Below are positions 9,260 to 20,900 of a stretch of DNA of 64,000 nt, one piece after another. Below the pieces are notes generated by a model. The model saw only the letters and a program-made list of their open reading frames with translations. It ran no database searches and was not told the origin of the DNA. Source of the stretch: Closterium sp. Naga37s-1 (lineage: Eukaryota; Streptophyta; Zygnematophyceae; Desmidiales; Closteriaceae); contig CANJKZ010000777.1 of NCBI GenBank assembly GCA_947471745.1, positions 3,094,001 to 3,158,000 on the forward strand, in the 5' to 3' direction. Both the position numbers and the translations under genes were made by a program. Position 1 is the stretch's first letter. Each line of letters opens with the position of its first letter.

Positions 9260-10270
9260 CGTTCCTCCCGCCCGAGCCTGACGCGCCTCACCTGTTCTGT
9301 CGCGTAGCCCCGCCGTAGCTGTCGACACTCTCCCGTTCCGTGTCCCGTCCCGTCCCGAGCTTGTTCCGTTGCGCGCGTTCCCCCTGCGCCCGCCCGTTAG
9401 CGCCCGCACGTTCACGCCCGTCTCTCGTGCCCGTTAAGCCATCGCCGCGCCTGCCCGTTAGGCCCTCCGCGGGCCCTGCCTTCGCGCCGTCGCGCCTGCC
9501 CGTTCCACCCACCGCGTGCCCTGTCTTCGCGCCGCCGCGCCTGCCCGTTAGGCTGCCGCCGCGCCTGCCCGTTAGGCCCGTCGAGGTCCTTGCCTTCGCG
9601 CCGCCGCACCTGCCCGTTACGCCCACCGCGGGCCCTGTCTTCGCGCCGCTGCGTCTGCCCGTTAGGCCGCCGCCGCGCCTGCCCGTTAGGCTGCCGCCGT
9701 GCCTGTTCGTTAGGCCCGTCGAGGGCCCTGCCTTTCGTGCCCGTCGCGGGCCCCGCCCTAGCCTCTCGCCGCGCCTGCCGTTCAGCCCGCCGCGGGCCCG
9801 CCCTAGCCGCCCGCAGCGCCTGCCTTTCGCGCCCGTCGCGGGCCCCGCCCTAGCCTCTCGCCGCGCCTGCCATTCGGCCCGCCGCGGACCCGCCCTAGCC
9901 TCCCGCAGTGCCTGCCTTTTGCGCCCGTCGTGGGCCCGCCCTAGCCGCCCGCCGCACCTGCCCGTTCGGCCCGCCGCGGACCCCGCCCTAGCCGCCCGCC
10001 AAGCCTGCCAGTTAGGCCCGCCGGGAGACCCGCCCTAGCCGTCCGCCGCGCCTGCCTTTTGTGCACGCTTGCGCGCCTCTCCACCCGCCCGCTCGCACGC
10101 CGGTCCTACCCGCCCGCTCGCTTGTCTCCTCGCCGTGCTTGTCGCCAAGCCCACGAATGCCGCTGAGTTTCCTGCCGCGCCTCCCGCTGCGCCTTGCCGG
10201 CCTCGTAGCTTCAGCTTCCGCTATGGCGACCCCAAGGGTCCTTCGCTTTGACGCCGAGGGCAGGCCCCTT
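9227..10270 (+). mobile_element. Element A, 5' leader and first Gag codons
   Basis: About 1 kb of CCG/GCC-rich leader with repeated GCGCCTGCCCGTTAGGCC-like units (9440-10,040) is followed by an ATG at 10,223 starting MATPRVLRFDAEGRPL. This matches the start of the intact copia Gag at 58,982 (MATPSVLAFDAEGR). The frame is broken at 10,270 by insertion of element C and resumes at 22,279 with LEFSVWL. Confidence 0.8.
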
Positions 10271-10395
10271 TGTGAAAGAATGAAGGATGAATGAACTAGA
10301 AACAAGATGGATACAAATATGAAACCCTAGATTGTTGTACCCCTTAGTGTCTACCCCACAGTAGCCTACAGTGACTAAGTAATATAAGTCTGACA
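10271..10395 (-). repeat. Element C 3' LTR
   Basis: This LTR is 125 bp, identical to 22,154-22,278, and reads TGTCAGACTTATATTAC from its right end. Confidence 0.95.
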
Positions 10396-10684
10396 CACCC
10401 CCATAGGCAGAGTGGGGGATTTAGGGGTCATAAGACCAGTCAAGCAAAGCAAAGCAAGCTCAGGGTGGATCACAACGTCACCACACATTCCGAGCACAGG
10501 TTCAAGGCCACAAGGCCAGTTCACATGCAGGGTTATATATATAAAGGTAAACAAGCAAGTGCAGGTATAGATAGATCACAGTACAAGCAAGGTCAAGAAG
10601 TGAGCAAGTGAGGCCAAGTAGGCACAAGACCTAGCATCGTACAAAAGCGCTGATGATCACAAGGCTGAAGTGCCTTGGTAAAGA
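10396..10684 (-). pseudogene. Element C, end of RNase H and 3' tail
   Basis: The minus strand continues the RNase H frame interrupted by D (FTKALQPCDHQRF...) to a stop near 10,595, followed by a 3' untranslated tail and the polypurine tract. The join to 18,001 is across the AAAGA target duplication of D. Confidence 0.85.
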
Positions 10685-10809
10685 TGAGAAACTGAACGAG
10701 AATGAAATGACAAAGGGAAAGTTGGGTACAAGTACAAACCCTAGAAAGCTGTACCCCATATGTGCTACCCCACTATAGCCTACAGTAGCTATGTCATATA
10801 AATCTGACA
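10685..10809 (-). repeat. Element D 3' LTR
   Basis: This is a 125-bp LTR preceded on the plus strand by the AAAGA duplication; it has two differences from 17,872-17,996. Confidence 0.95.
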
Positions 10810-11018
10810 CACCCCCATAGGCAAAGTGGGGGAGAACAAGGGGTCACAAGACCAGTCAAGCAAAGCAAAGCAAGCTCAGGGTGGATCACAAAGTCACCAC
10901 ACATTCCGAGCACAAGTTCAAGGCCACAAGGCCAGTTCACATGCAGGATTACATATATATATAAGGCTAGACAAGCAAGAGCAGGTGTACATATATATAT
11001 GCAACAGTACAAACAAGG

Positions 11019-12239
11019 TCAAGGGGTGAGCAAGTGAGGCAAGGTAGGCACAAGACCCAGCTGAGAACAGAAGCGCTGATGATCACAAGGCGCAAGTGCC
11101 TTGGTGAAGATATCAGCAGTGTTGGCCTCAGAGGCCACGTACGCAAGGCGCAGCTGACCACGCTGCTGTAGCTCACGAGCAAGGAAGTAGCGGAGAGCAA
11201 TGTGCTTCGTTCTGTGCTCCAGTCTCTGCTCTCGACACAAGGCCAGCATGGCCTTGTTGTCTACGTACAGCACTGGAGGAGAACGAGGCGGCTCTCCGAG
11301 GTCAGTCAGCAGGTAGGTGAGCCAGCGAAGCTCCTGTGCAGCCATGGCCCCGGCGTAGATCTCAGCCTCACAACTGGAGCCGAGAACAGAAGACGAGCGG
11401 GTAGCCCGCCACGAAACAGAGCCGGAACCAAGGCTGAAGGTGTAACCCTGTGACGACCGCTGCGTAGCCTGGTCGTCAGCCCAAGAAGCGTCTGCGTGCC
11501 TAGTGAGGACCACTGGACTCTGCCCTCCAAGCACAAGCCCCATGCCCGACGTACTGCACAAGTAGCGCAACACCCTCTTCGCTGCAGCCATGTGCTCCGG
11601 TCTGTGTCTCCCAGGAGCAACATAGCGTGCGAGAATGCTAAGAGGGTATGAAAGGTCAGGTCGTGTGCAGGTCATCAGGTACATGAGGCAGCCAACAAGC
11701 TCTGGGTACGGGCCACTCGGCTCTACGGACTCATCCGAAGGCAGAGCTGAGAGCGAGTGGCGAGTAGACAGAGGAGTGGCCTGAGGCGAGGAGTACGTGA
11801 AGTCGAAGCACTGAAGGACCTGCTGCACCATGTGTGAATGAGTCAGGGTAATGGTGCGGCGTGCTCTGTCCCGGGTGATCTGCAAGCCAAGGTAGCTGCG
11901 CAGTTCACCCAGGTCTGTGCACGTGTGTCTCTTCTGCAGCTCGGACTTCACGTGGGCGAGTCCAGCAGTGTTAGCTGTGGCAAAGACCAAGTCGTCGACG
12001 TACACGAGGATGTAGAACGGCGGCAAAGAAGTGTCGGTGCGCAGAAACAGTGACGGGTCGGCAGTAGAGGGAGCAAACCCAAGAGCAGCAAGTGTAGTCC
12101 TCAGTGTGTCGTGCCACTCACGCGGTGCCTGGCGGAGACCGTAGACTGGCCGCCGGAGGCTCTACTGGGTGCCAGGAGGAAAAGACCCAGTGAAGCCAGG
12201 TGGGCGACGCAGCCAGATCTCCTCGTGCAGGCTGCCCTA
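11019..12239 (-). pseudogene. Element D reverse transcriptase palm and RNase H
   Basis: This is the copia RT C-terminal part with intact YVDDLVFAT, the TRPD..Y...L.R connection, and an RNase H domain (ADASWADD, SSCEAEIYA, YVDNKAM, TKHIALRYFLARE, ADIFTKAL). The RT N-terminal part is in the frame beginning at 14,129. Two in-frame TAG codons (12,239-12,237 and about 12,163-12,161) separate them; the closely related element C has CAG and TGG at these sites. Apart from these stops the catalytic residues look intact. Confidence 0.9.
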
Positions 12240-14129
12240 CAAGAAAGCAGTGCTGAAGTCAAGAGAGTGCAGCTCGTAGTCGCGGTGAGCAGCTATGTGC
12301 AGCAGTACCCAAAGAGTGGTCATCTTCGGGGTGGGAGAGAAGGCCTGAAAGTAGTCAACTCCCTGCCGCTGACTGAAGCCACGAGCCACGTAACGCGCCT
12401 TGAAGACAGGCGGAGAACCCGGCGGCCGCTTCACCCTGAAAATCCACATGCCACTGACGATGTTCGCCCCAGGCGGGGGAACCTCGTCAACGTAGGTGCC
12501 TGTGGACTTCCAGGAAGCCAACTCTGTGTCCATAGCTGCCTGCCACTGAGAGGAGTAGGGACCCTCTATCGCCTCCGCGTAAGAGCGCGGAGTCGGGATG
12601 TCAAGTGCATCCGGGTCTCCCTCAGGGGTAAGCAGTACGGACACGAGATGAGGTGAAGCAGCAGCCAAACACTGGAACTCCTCCTGCCTGTCCTCAAGGA
12701 CGTCCGTGCCAAGGGCACACTCACCCCCGACGGACAGAGGACAGACAGACTCAGACTCAGCGACAAGACTAGCAGCGTAGTCTAGACGACAGCGAGCAGC
12801 AAAGTCGACGAGCTCAGCAACTAGGGCAGACGCAGCAGTGGACTCAAAGGAAGGGTCAGTGACGACAGTAGCAAGGAGACGCGTGACAGTAGGACTGGCA
12901 GCATGAAGAGAGTCCGACTCCGGGTCGGCAAGAGCAGGAAGAGAGGACTCAGGAGGAGAAGGCAAAGGGGCACGCAGAGGAGCAGTGGACGGACGTAGAG
13001 ACATCCGGTGCGTGCCAAGGACAGGAGGAGGACGCTGACGCGAACCACGACCACTAGTGCGAGCAGGACGGACAGGCGACGCAGGGCGAGACGCAGGCTC
13101 ACGACGCTCAGCAAGACCTCCAGTAGGACCAGTGTAGGGAGAAGGAGCAGGCAGTGGGGAGGCCGGCTGTAACTGTAACTGTGATGGGACAAGCGGTGGA
13201 CACTCTAAGGGAGGAGGAGGACCAGTGGAAGGCGGGAGACCAAGAACCTGCTGAAGGAGCAGAACGAAGTACAGCCGAGGCCGCGCGGCGACTCCAGACA
13301 CAGCAGGGACAGCACCAGTACCCCCAGCGGCAGCACCAGCGCCAGCAGCACCTCCAGCTCCAGTACCTCCAGCAGCACCAGTAGCACCCCCAGCAGGACC
13401 TCCTCGAGGACCGACAGCAGTAGCCTCAGTGCCAACATCCTCAGCAGCCCCAGCTCCAGTCGTACCCGCAGGCCCAGCAGCTCCAGTACTCCCAGTACGA
13501 GCACCTCCGGGACCCGCGGCACCAGCACCCTCAGCAGCCGAAGAACCTCCAGCTCCAGCAGCACGCCTCCAGCGCCGGGCAAACCACTCGCGCAGCTCCT
13601 GTGGAGAGAGTGGCTCCCGCCGAGACGAAGCACCCGGAGAACCTCCAGGCCCAGCACCGCCAGACGCCACACGAGCAGGCCCAGCTCCCTCAGGCTCCGC
13701 ACCCCCAGGCTCAGCACCTCCAGGCGTAGCACCCCCAGGCTCAGCACCCCCAGGCGTAGCACCCCCAGGCTCAGCACCCCCAGGCTCAGCACCCTCAGTG
13801 GTAGCACCCCCAGGCTCAGCACCCCCAGGCTCAGCACCCCCAGTAGTAGCACCCTCAGGCTCAGCACCCCCAAGCGTAGCACCCACACGCTCAGCACCCC
13901 CAGAGTCAGCACCCCCAGGCTCAGCACCCTCAGCAGCACCAGAGTCACCAGTAACCTCGACAGGCTCGACTGCGTCTACCTGGGACACACCTGAAGGGGC
14001 AGGACCCCGAGGGGGGAGGGGGTCTACCGGGGGGGGACCTGGCACAAGGAAGAGCGGTGGCGGGGGGAGGGACGGAGTGCGGTAGGGGAAGAGGCGGTAG
14101 TAGGGGACCGACTCGTCAAACGTGACGTC
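12240..14129 (-). pseudogene. Element D integrase C-terminal region, Gly/Ala spacer, RT N-terminus
   Basis: One open frame starts with DVTFDESVPYYRLFPYR, then a Pro stretch. A low-complexity spacer of about 200 residues follows, made of 5-residue GAEPG-type repeats (minus, about 13,930-13,680), the LSPQELREWFARRW motif, and Gly/Ala/Thr repeats. The RT fingers follow (WKSTGTYVDEVPP, ANIVSGMWIFRVKR, KARYVARGFSQRQGVDYFQ, LDFSTAFL). A spacer of this length between integrase and RT is unusual for copia polyproteins. The frame is cut at 14,132-14,130 by TAG where relatives have CAG. Confidence 0.88.
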
Positions 14130-15935
14130 CTAGGAGGACAGAACACGGCGAGAGGTGGGGTGGTAGAACTGCCACCCTGGCACGTCAGGGGGGAAGCCAA
14201 GGAAGACGCAAGGAGCAGCACGAGGGGACAGCTTGTCCGCAGACAAGTCGCGGACAAACGCCCGAGATCCCCAGACACGGAACGCAGACGCATCGCCAAC
14301 CTTCCCCGTCCACAGCAAAGCTGGGGAGGTCTCCGGCATGGAGACCCTGGGGTGAAGGTTGATCTGATGCGCCGCGTACCGAACCGCAAACGGCCACAGA
14401 AAATGGGGGGCAGCCGCATGCATCATGGACGTACGGGCGACGTCCATGACCATGCCAATGCGGCGCTCAGCAATCCCATTTTTCTGTGGAGAGTCCGGAA
14501 GCGTGAAGGTCTGGCGGATGCCTCGTGCACGACAGTAGGCTCGCAGAAGGCCAGAGGAGAACTCTCCGCCTCTGTCAGAGTGCAGACGCAGAACAGGAAA
14601 GTCCGAGCCGAAGCTCTGCCTGAGCTGGAGACGAGCTGCGCGGATCCAGTCGATCAACACCGCAGTGACATCACCCTTGCTGCGCAAGGGGAAGACTGTG
14701 GTGTAACGCGAGTAGTCGTCAACCACCAGCAGGAAGTAGCGCTCGTGACCCTGTCCTCGGACGCGGGCCGGGCCCCACACGTCCATGTGAAGCGTCTGCA
14801 GCGGGGCCTCTGTCGGAGGAAACTGGGAGGAGTGAGGGGCAGCCCGCTGGCGCCCCTCGACACAGGGGACGCAGGTAGGGCCAGGCCCCGGAGGAAGGGG
14901 AGGGAGGGACCGGGGAAGACCAGAGACAAGGACACGGGAGGCCATGCCTCGGAGACGAAGCAGGGAGGGGTGACCAAGGCGGTGGTGCCAGAGGAGAGTC
15001 TCATGAGACAGGAGGCGACACGAGCAGGGGGCAGACTCAGGACCAGACCTGGACGCTGCAGCAAACACCTGACCCGACGCGGCTACCTGACCAGACGCAG
15101 TGACTGGAGGAGACGCAGTGGTCAGTGTGTACAGGCTCGACCCCGGCCGACGTGTAAACGTGGCCAGGTGTCGGCCTGTCCGAGCGTCCGTGCAGTGGGT
15201 CACCCGCTGACTCGCAAGAGTGAACTGGTGAACCCCCGCATCCTGTAGGTCAGCACCACTCACCAAGTTCGTAGAGAACGAGGGGAGGTAAAGACCAGAC
15301 AGGGTGCCAGAGGGGGCCGCCGGACACGGGAGGACAGTGGAGAAGCGAGCAAGGACAGGACCCCCAGAGGGGTCTGCCAGAGAGACTGCAACTGGCCGGC
15401 CAAGCGGCGTGAGTGTGGTGCGGTCTCGAAAGAAGGAGCGAGAAGCCCCCGAGTCAAGGGTGAAGGTGTGGGAGGCCGAAGCCGACGCAGTACCTGAGAG
15501 AGCACCTGAGGGAGCAGACGCACGAGCACCTAAAGCAGCAGCCTCGCTAGCACCTAGAGCAGCAGCCTCACCAGTACGTAGAGCAGCAGTCTCAATGCCC
15601 GGGTTGGGCGGAAAACACTGGTAACAGTCACCCTCATCACTAATAGTCACAGCATACATGGCAGCAAGAATAGCATCAAAGTCAAGGTCAAAGACAGCTA
15701 CTCCCGCCCTAGACAGCTCGCCCCGGCGGGGGATCTCAGTGGCCTCAGGGAACTGGTGACGCCAAGCGTCCGTCAGGCGGCCAAAGCAGCGCTGGGTGGA
15801 GTGCGCACCCCCGCACTGCTCACCCGCGCGGTCGCCGGTGCGTAGGACGTAGGTGCACGGACCAGTACCCCCACCCCGCTGGCGTGCAGCGTACCACTCA
15901 CGGAGCTGCTGAGGGGGGGGGATGTCACGAGTGCG
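14130..15935 (-). pseudogene. Element D zinc knuckle, protease and integrase core
   Basis: The frame runs from the PPPQQLREWYAARQ motif through an expanded zinc knuckle (C-x13-C-x3-H-x4-C), the aspartic protease (LDSGASRSFF), the GAG-pre-integrase HHCC-type segment (WHHRLGHPS ... CVPCVEG) and the integrase core with D (MDVWGPA), D (HSDRGGEF) and E (KNGIAERR). All catalytic residues are present. Long runs of Ala/Gly/Leu repeats (GEAAALGAS) precede the protease. Confidence 0.9.
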
Positions 15936-17000
15936 CTACTGCTGCTGCTGCTGCTGCTGCAGGCGCTGACCACCACCGGAGCCGACCCTCTGCGCAGCGC
16001 CACCCCGACCAGCTCCACTTCCTCCGCCGCCGCCTCCTCCACCGCCGCCACCTCTGCCACCTCCGCTCCCACCGCCACCGCCGCCGCCGCCTCCGCCTCC
16101 ACTGCCGCCACCGACACCTCCACCCCCGCCACAACTCCCACCACCACCCCCACCCCCTCCACTGCCTCCACCGCCACCTCCGCCACCCCCGCCAGCCCCT
16201 CTAGCACCCTTGCCCCCTTTGCCCTTGCCGGTGCGGCGTCTCCCGCTCGGGGCAGACGCAGCGCCGACCGACTCGAAACCAACGAGGTCGGCCGCAGCAG
16301 CAGAGGCAACAGAGGGCAAAAGGGGGGAGGGGGAACACCCCTCAAAGACGGGGGTGCGAGGGTCACCACGAGAGGCTCCTACAGCGACTAAGCTCTTCTC
16401 TGCTGCTAGGAGGGCCTTCTCGAGGAGGTCAACGGTGAGAGTGGTGGGGCAAACTGAGATGAAGTGGTCCCTGACTACGCGAAGGGAGTCAGGGAGCCGG
16501 ATGACTATGTAGTAGAGGGTGATGTACATGGGGGGGGGGTTCTTGGCGCAGAACTCAGCAGGAAGCGCAGCGCGGTAGCGATTGTCACTAGTGCGGAGGT
16601 GCGTAATGAGGTCAGCGACTGTGGGAAAGGCAGCAAGGTCAGGGAAGAGGTACGGTAGCATGAGGCGGCTCAGTGCAGCAGTGGCAGGGGAGGAGTAGCG
16701 TGCAACTACAGCGTCGTACAAGGTCTGAGCACTCTTGTACTGGCTAAAGTGCGCACGCTCAGAGGTAGGCAGGTGGCGACGCACAGCAAGACGTGCAGCA
16801 GCATCGCGTGTGGCCCACTGTGAGCGAACAGTGGCGTCATCATCAGCAGCAGGGGCAGGAGAGGCACCAGAGGTGAGGTCAAAGAGGGAGAGACCGTCTG
16901 CCCTATCGCACTGTAGGAAAAGCTGCAGGTCATCTACCCAGACGTCAAAGTCAATGGCCCTACCCTCAGCGTCAAAAGCGAGGACACTAGGGGTAGCCAT
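15936..17000 (-). CDS. gag: Element D Gag capsid
   Basis: The frame starts at ATG 17,000 with MATPSVLAFDAEGRAIDF. The first 215 or so residues are a helical capsid of the copia/UBN2 type. They are followed by a Gly-rich domain (about residues 245-345, GGGSGGGG and RGG-like) and a poly-Gln tract. TAG at 15,940-15,938 ends the frame where the relative K reads CAG and continues into the zinc knuckle and protease. The stop separates Gag from Pol in this copy, but because the intact relative has no stop here it is probably a mutation and not programmed. Confidence 0.9.
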   Translation of the reverse strand: MATPSVLAFDAEGRAIDFDVWVDDLQLFLQCDRADGLSLFDLTSGASPAPAADDDATVRSQWATRDAAARLAVRRHLPTSERAHFSQYKSAQTLYDAVVARYSSPATAALSRLMLPYLFPDLAAFPTVADLITHLRTSDNRYRAALPAEFCAKNPPPMYITLYYIVIRLPDSLRVVRDHFISVCPTTLTVDLLEKALLAAEKSLVAVGASRGDPRTPVFEGCSPSPLLPSVASAAAADLVGFESVGAASAPSGRRRTGKGKGGKGARGAGGGGGGGGGGSGGGGGGGGSCGGGGGVGGGSGGGGGGGGGGGSGGGRGGGGGGGGGGGSGAGRGGAAQRVGSGGGQRLQQQQQQQ

Positions 17001-17860
17001 GACAGCAGTAGACTAGCAGCGCGAACAGTAGGGTAAGGGCAGTGCAGTGACAGAGGCGCTGCTCTTACCGGACAGGGCGGCTCGGGCGGCTCGGCGGCTC
17101 GGCGGCTCGGCAACTCGGCGGCTCGGGCGGCTCGGGCGGCTCGGCGGTACGGCGGCTCGGCAGCAACTGCGTCTCGGCGGCTCGGCGACCCGGCGGCTCG
17201 GGCGGCTCAGGTGGCGCGGCGGCTCGGGCGGCTCGGGTGGATCGGGCGGCTCGGCAGCAGCTCGGCGACGCCGGCGGCTCGGTGGTGACGGCGGGGCCGC
17301 GTGGGGACGGCGGCGGGGCCGGGTGGAGCGGCGGCGGGGCCGGGTGGAGCGGCGTCGGGGCCGGGTGGAGCGGCGTCGGGGCCAGTAGAGGCGGCGCCGG
17401 GGCCGGGAAGGGCAGCTCCGGGGCCGCAGGGGTAGGCGACGGGGCCAGCAGAGGCGGCGCCGAGGCAGGGAAGGGCGGCGCCGGGGCCGAAGGGGTAGGC
17501 GACGGGGCCGCTAGGGCGGCTAGGAGGGGGGGGTCGCGAGGGCGGCTTGAAGAGGCCGCGAGGGCGGCTAGAAAGGGCTGCGAGGGCGGCGTGAAAGGGC
17601 CGCGAGGGCGGCGCGACGCGACGGAGCCGCGAGGGCGGCGGATCGGGGCCGCGAGGGCGGCGCGACGCGGCCGCTAGGGCGACGCGACGTGAAGGGGCCG
17701 CGAGGGCGACGCGACGGGGCCGCAAGCGCGACGCGACAGGGTCGAAAGGGCGGCTCGACGGGGCAGTGAGAGGGGAGCGCGACTCGGGCAGTGTAGAGCG
17801 CGCTCCGGGCAGGAAAAAAAAAGGTGTTGGGCCCTGGGAACAGTTCCCACAGGGGAACCT
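17001..17860 (-). repeat. Element D leader, CCG/CGG-rich repeats
   Basis: About 860 bp of near-pure GCCGCCGAGCCGCCCGAG-type repeats (17,060-17,280) and GGCC-rich units lie between the primer-binding site and Gag. The matching leader of K is 58,134-58,981. The long frames in it are composition artefacts. Confidence 0.85.
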
Positions 17861-17871
17861 GCTCGATACCA
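17829..17871 (-). promoter_or_regulatory. Element D primer-binding site, stem-loop and GGGCCC palindrome
   Basis: On the minus strand the primer-binding site TGGTATCGAGC (from 17,871) is followed by GTTCCC-CTGT-GGGAAC (17,858-17,843) and GGGCCC (17,834-17,829). Confidence 0.75.
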
Positions 17872-17996
17872 TGAGAAACTGAACGAGAATGAAATGACTA
17901 AGGGAAAGTTGGGTACAAGTACAAACCCTAGAAAGCTGTACCCCATATGTGCTACCCCACTATAGCCTACAGTTGCTATGTCATATAAATCTGACA
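17872..17996 (-). repeat. Element D 5' LTR
   Basis: This 125-bp LTR starts TGTCAGATTTATATGACAT when read from 17,996 and ends next to the primer-binding site. Confidence 0.95.
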
Positions 17997-20900
17997 AAAG
18001 ATATCAGCAGTGTTGGCCTCAGAGGCCACGTAAGCAAGGTGCAGCTGACCACGCTGCTGCAGCTCACGAGCAAGGAAGTAGCGAAGAGCAATGTGCTTCG
18101 TTCTGTGCTCCAGTCTGTGCTCCCGACACAAGGCCAGCATGGCCTTGTTGTCTACGTACAGAACTGGAGGAGAACGAGGCGGCTCTCCCAGGTCGGTCAG
18201 CAGGTAGGTGAGCCAGCGTAACTCCTGTGCAGCCAGGGCCCCTGTGTAGATCTCGGCCTCACAGCTGGAGCCAAGAACAAAAGACGAGCAGGTAGACCGC
18301 CACGAAACAGAGCCGGAACCAAGGCTGAAGGTGTAACCCTATGACGACCGCTGCGTAGCCAAGTCGTCAGCCCAAGAAGCGTCTGCGTGACCAGTGAGGA
18401 CCACTGGACTCTGCCCTCCAAGCACAAGCCCCATGCCCGACGTACTGCACAAATAGCGCAACACCCTCTTCGCTGCAGCCATGTGCTCTGGTCGGTGCCT
18501 CCCAGGAGCAACATAGCGTGCCAGGATGCTAAGAGGGTATGCTAGGTCAGGACGAGTGCACGTCATCAGGTACATGAGGCAGCCAACAAGCTCTGGGTAC
18601 GGGCCACTCGGCTCTACGGACTCATCCGAAGGCAGAGCTGAGAGCGAGTGGCGCGTAGACAGAGGAGTGGGCTGAGGCGAGGAGTACGTGAAGTTGAAGT
18701 GCTAAAGGACCTGCTGCACCATGTGTGACTTAGTCCAGGTAATGGTGCGCCATGCTCTGTCCCGGGTGATCACCAAGCCAAGATAAATGCGCAGCTCACC
18801 CAGGTCTGTGCACGTGTGTCTCTTCTGCAGCTCCGACTTGACGTGGGCGATTCCAGCAGGGTCAGCAGTAGCAAAGACCAAGTCGTCAACGTACACGAGG
18901 ATGTAGAACGGCGGCAGCGAGGTGTCGGTGCGTAGAAACAGCGACGTGTCAGCAGTAGAAGGAGCAAACCCAAGAGCCGCAAGCGTAGTCCTCAGTGTGT
19001 CTTGCCACTCGCGGGGCGCCTGGCGGAGACCGTAGACTGGCCGCCGGAGGCTCCACTGGGTACCAGGAGGAAACGACCCAGTGAAGCCAGGAGGGCGGCG
19101 CAGCCAGATCTCCTCGTGCAGGCTGCCCTGTAGGAAAGCAGTGCTGAAGTCAAGAGAGTGAAGCTCGTAGTCACGCTGAGCGGCAACGTGCAGCAGCACC
19201 CGAAGAGTGGTCATGTTCGGGGTAGGGGAGAAGGTCTGGAAGTAGTCAACTCCCTGCCGCTGACTGAAGCCTCGAGCCAAGTAACGCGCCTTGAAGACAG
19301 GCGGAGAACCCGGCGGCCGCTTCACCCTGTAAATCCACATGCCACTGACGATGTTCGCCCCAGGTGGGGGAACCTTGTCGACGTAGGTGCCTGTGGACTT
19401 CCAGGAAGCCATCTCTGCGTCCATGGCTGCCTGCCACTGAGAGGAGTAGGGACCCTCTACCGCCTCCGCGTAAGAGCGCGGAGTCGGGATGTCTGGTGCA
19501 TCCGGGTCTCCCTCAGGGGCAAGTAGCATGGACACGAGATGAGGCAAAGTAGCAGCAAAGCACTGGAACTCCTCCTGCCTGTCCTCAAGGACGTCCGTGC
19601 CAAGAGCACACTCACCCCCGACGGACGGAGGACAGACAAACTCTGACTCAGCAACAAGACTAGCAGCGTGGTCTAGACGACAGTGAGCAGCGAAGTCGAC
19701 CAGCTCAGCAACAAAGGCAGACGCAGCAGCGGACTCAAAGGAAGGGTCAGTGACAGCAGTAGCCAGGAGACGCGTGACAGTAGGACTGGCAGCACGAAGG
19801 GAGTCAGACTCTGGGTCAGCAAGTGCAGGAAGAGAGGACTCAGGGGGAGACGGCAAAGGGACACGCAGTGGAGCAGTGGAAGGACGCAGTGCCATCTGGT
19901 GCGTGCCAGGAACAGGAGGAGGACGCTGACGCGAACCACGACGACTATTGCTAGCAGCACGAACAGGCGACGCAGGGCGAGACTCTGGCTCACGACGCTC
20001 AGCAAGACCTCCAGTAGGACTAGTGTAGGGAGAAGGAGCAGGCAGTGGGGAGGCGAGCTGTAACTGTGACTCGGACTGAACAGGCGGTGGACATTCTAAG
20101 GAAGGAGCAGGACCAGTAGAAGGCGGGAGACCAAGAACCTGCTCAAGGAGCGGAACGAAGTACGGCCGTGGCCGCGCAGCGCCTCCAGAACCAGCAGGGA
20201 CAGCACCAGCACCCCCAGGGTTAGCACCAACGCCAGCAGCACCACCGGCTCTAGCAGCACCCCCAGGAGCTCCAGCCGCGCCAACTCCAGCACCCCCAGA
20301 AGCACCAGCTCCAGCAGCACCTCCAGTGCCAAGACCTCCAGCAGCTCCTGCACCAGCAGGACCACCGGAAGACGCAGCAGCACCAGCTCTAGTAGCACCT
20401 CCAGCAGCACCCACGGCAGCAGCACCTCCAGCTCCAGCACCAGCAGCACCACCAGGCCCAGCAGCTCCAGTACCGCCGGTACGAGCACCTCCGGGACCCG
20501 TGGCTCCAGAACCTCCAGCAGCCGCAGAACCGCCAGCACCCGTAGCACCACCAGCTCCAGCAGCACGACTCCAGCGGCGAGCAAACCACTCATGCAGCTC
20601 TTGTGGAGAGAGCAGCTCCCGCCGGGACAAAGCACCCGAGGGACCTCCAGGCGCAGCACCGCCAGACTCCACACGAGTAGGCCCAGCTCCTGCAGGCTCC
20701 ACACCTCCAGACTAAGCAACTCCAGGCTCAGCACCTCCAGGCTCAGCACCCCCAGACTCAGCACCCCTAGGCTCAGCACCCCCAGACTCCGCACCCCCAG
20801 GCTCAGCACCCCCAGACTCCGCACCCCTAGGCTCCGCACGCTCCAGCGCAGCACCCCCAGACCCAGCACCCGCAGGCTCAGCACCCCTAGCAGCACCTGA

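Larger units (their letters stand above)
10685..17996 (-). mobile_element. Element D: near full-length Ty1/copia retrotransposon
   Basis: 125-bp LTRs at 10,685-10,809 and 17,872-17,996 differ at two positions. The target duplication AAAGA is at 10,680-10,684 and 17,997-18,001. The primer-binding site TGGTATCGAGC lies at 17,871-17,861 and the polypurine tract is next to the 3' LTR. Order on the minus strand is leader (17,860-17,001), Gag, protease, integrase, Gly/Ala-rich spacer, RT and RNase H, the Ty1/copia order. A few nonsense codons break the single frame. It is the same family as K at 57,963. Confidence 0.95.

Noticed and set aside
9288..10038. Arg/Pro-rich long frames in the leader of element A
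   Set aside because: Repeat-driven open frames between primer-binding site and Gag start; no conserved content.
13205..13948. Leu/Val repeat protein (LGVLSLGVL type)
   Set aside because: This is the +1 frame of the Gly/Ala spacer repeats of element D; the true frame is shown by flanking integrase and RT motifs.
13429..14085. Ala/Pro-repeat protein on the plus strand (APPGSAPPG type)
   Set aside because: Antisense of the element D spacer.
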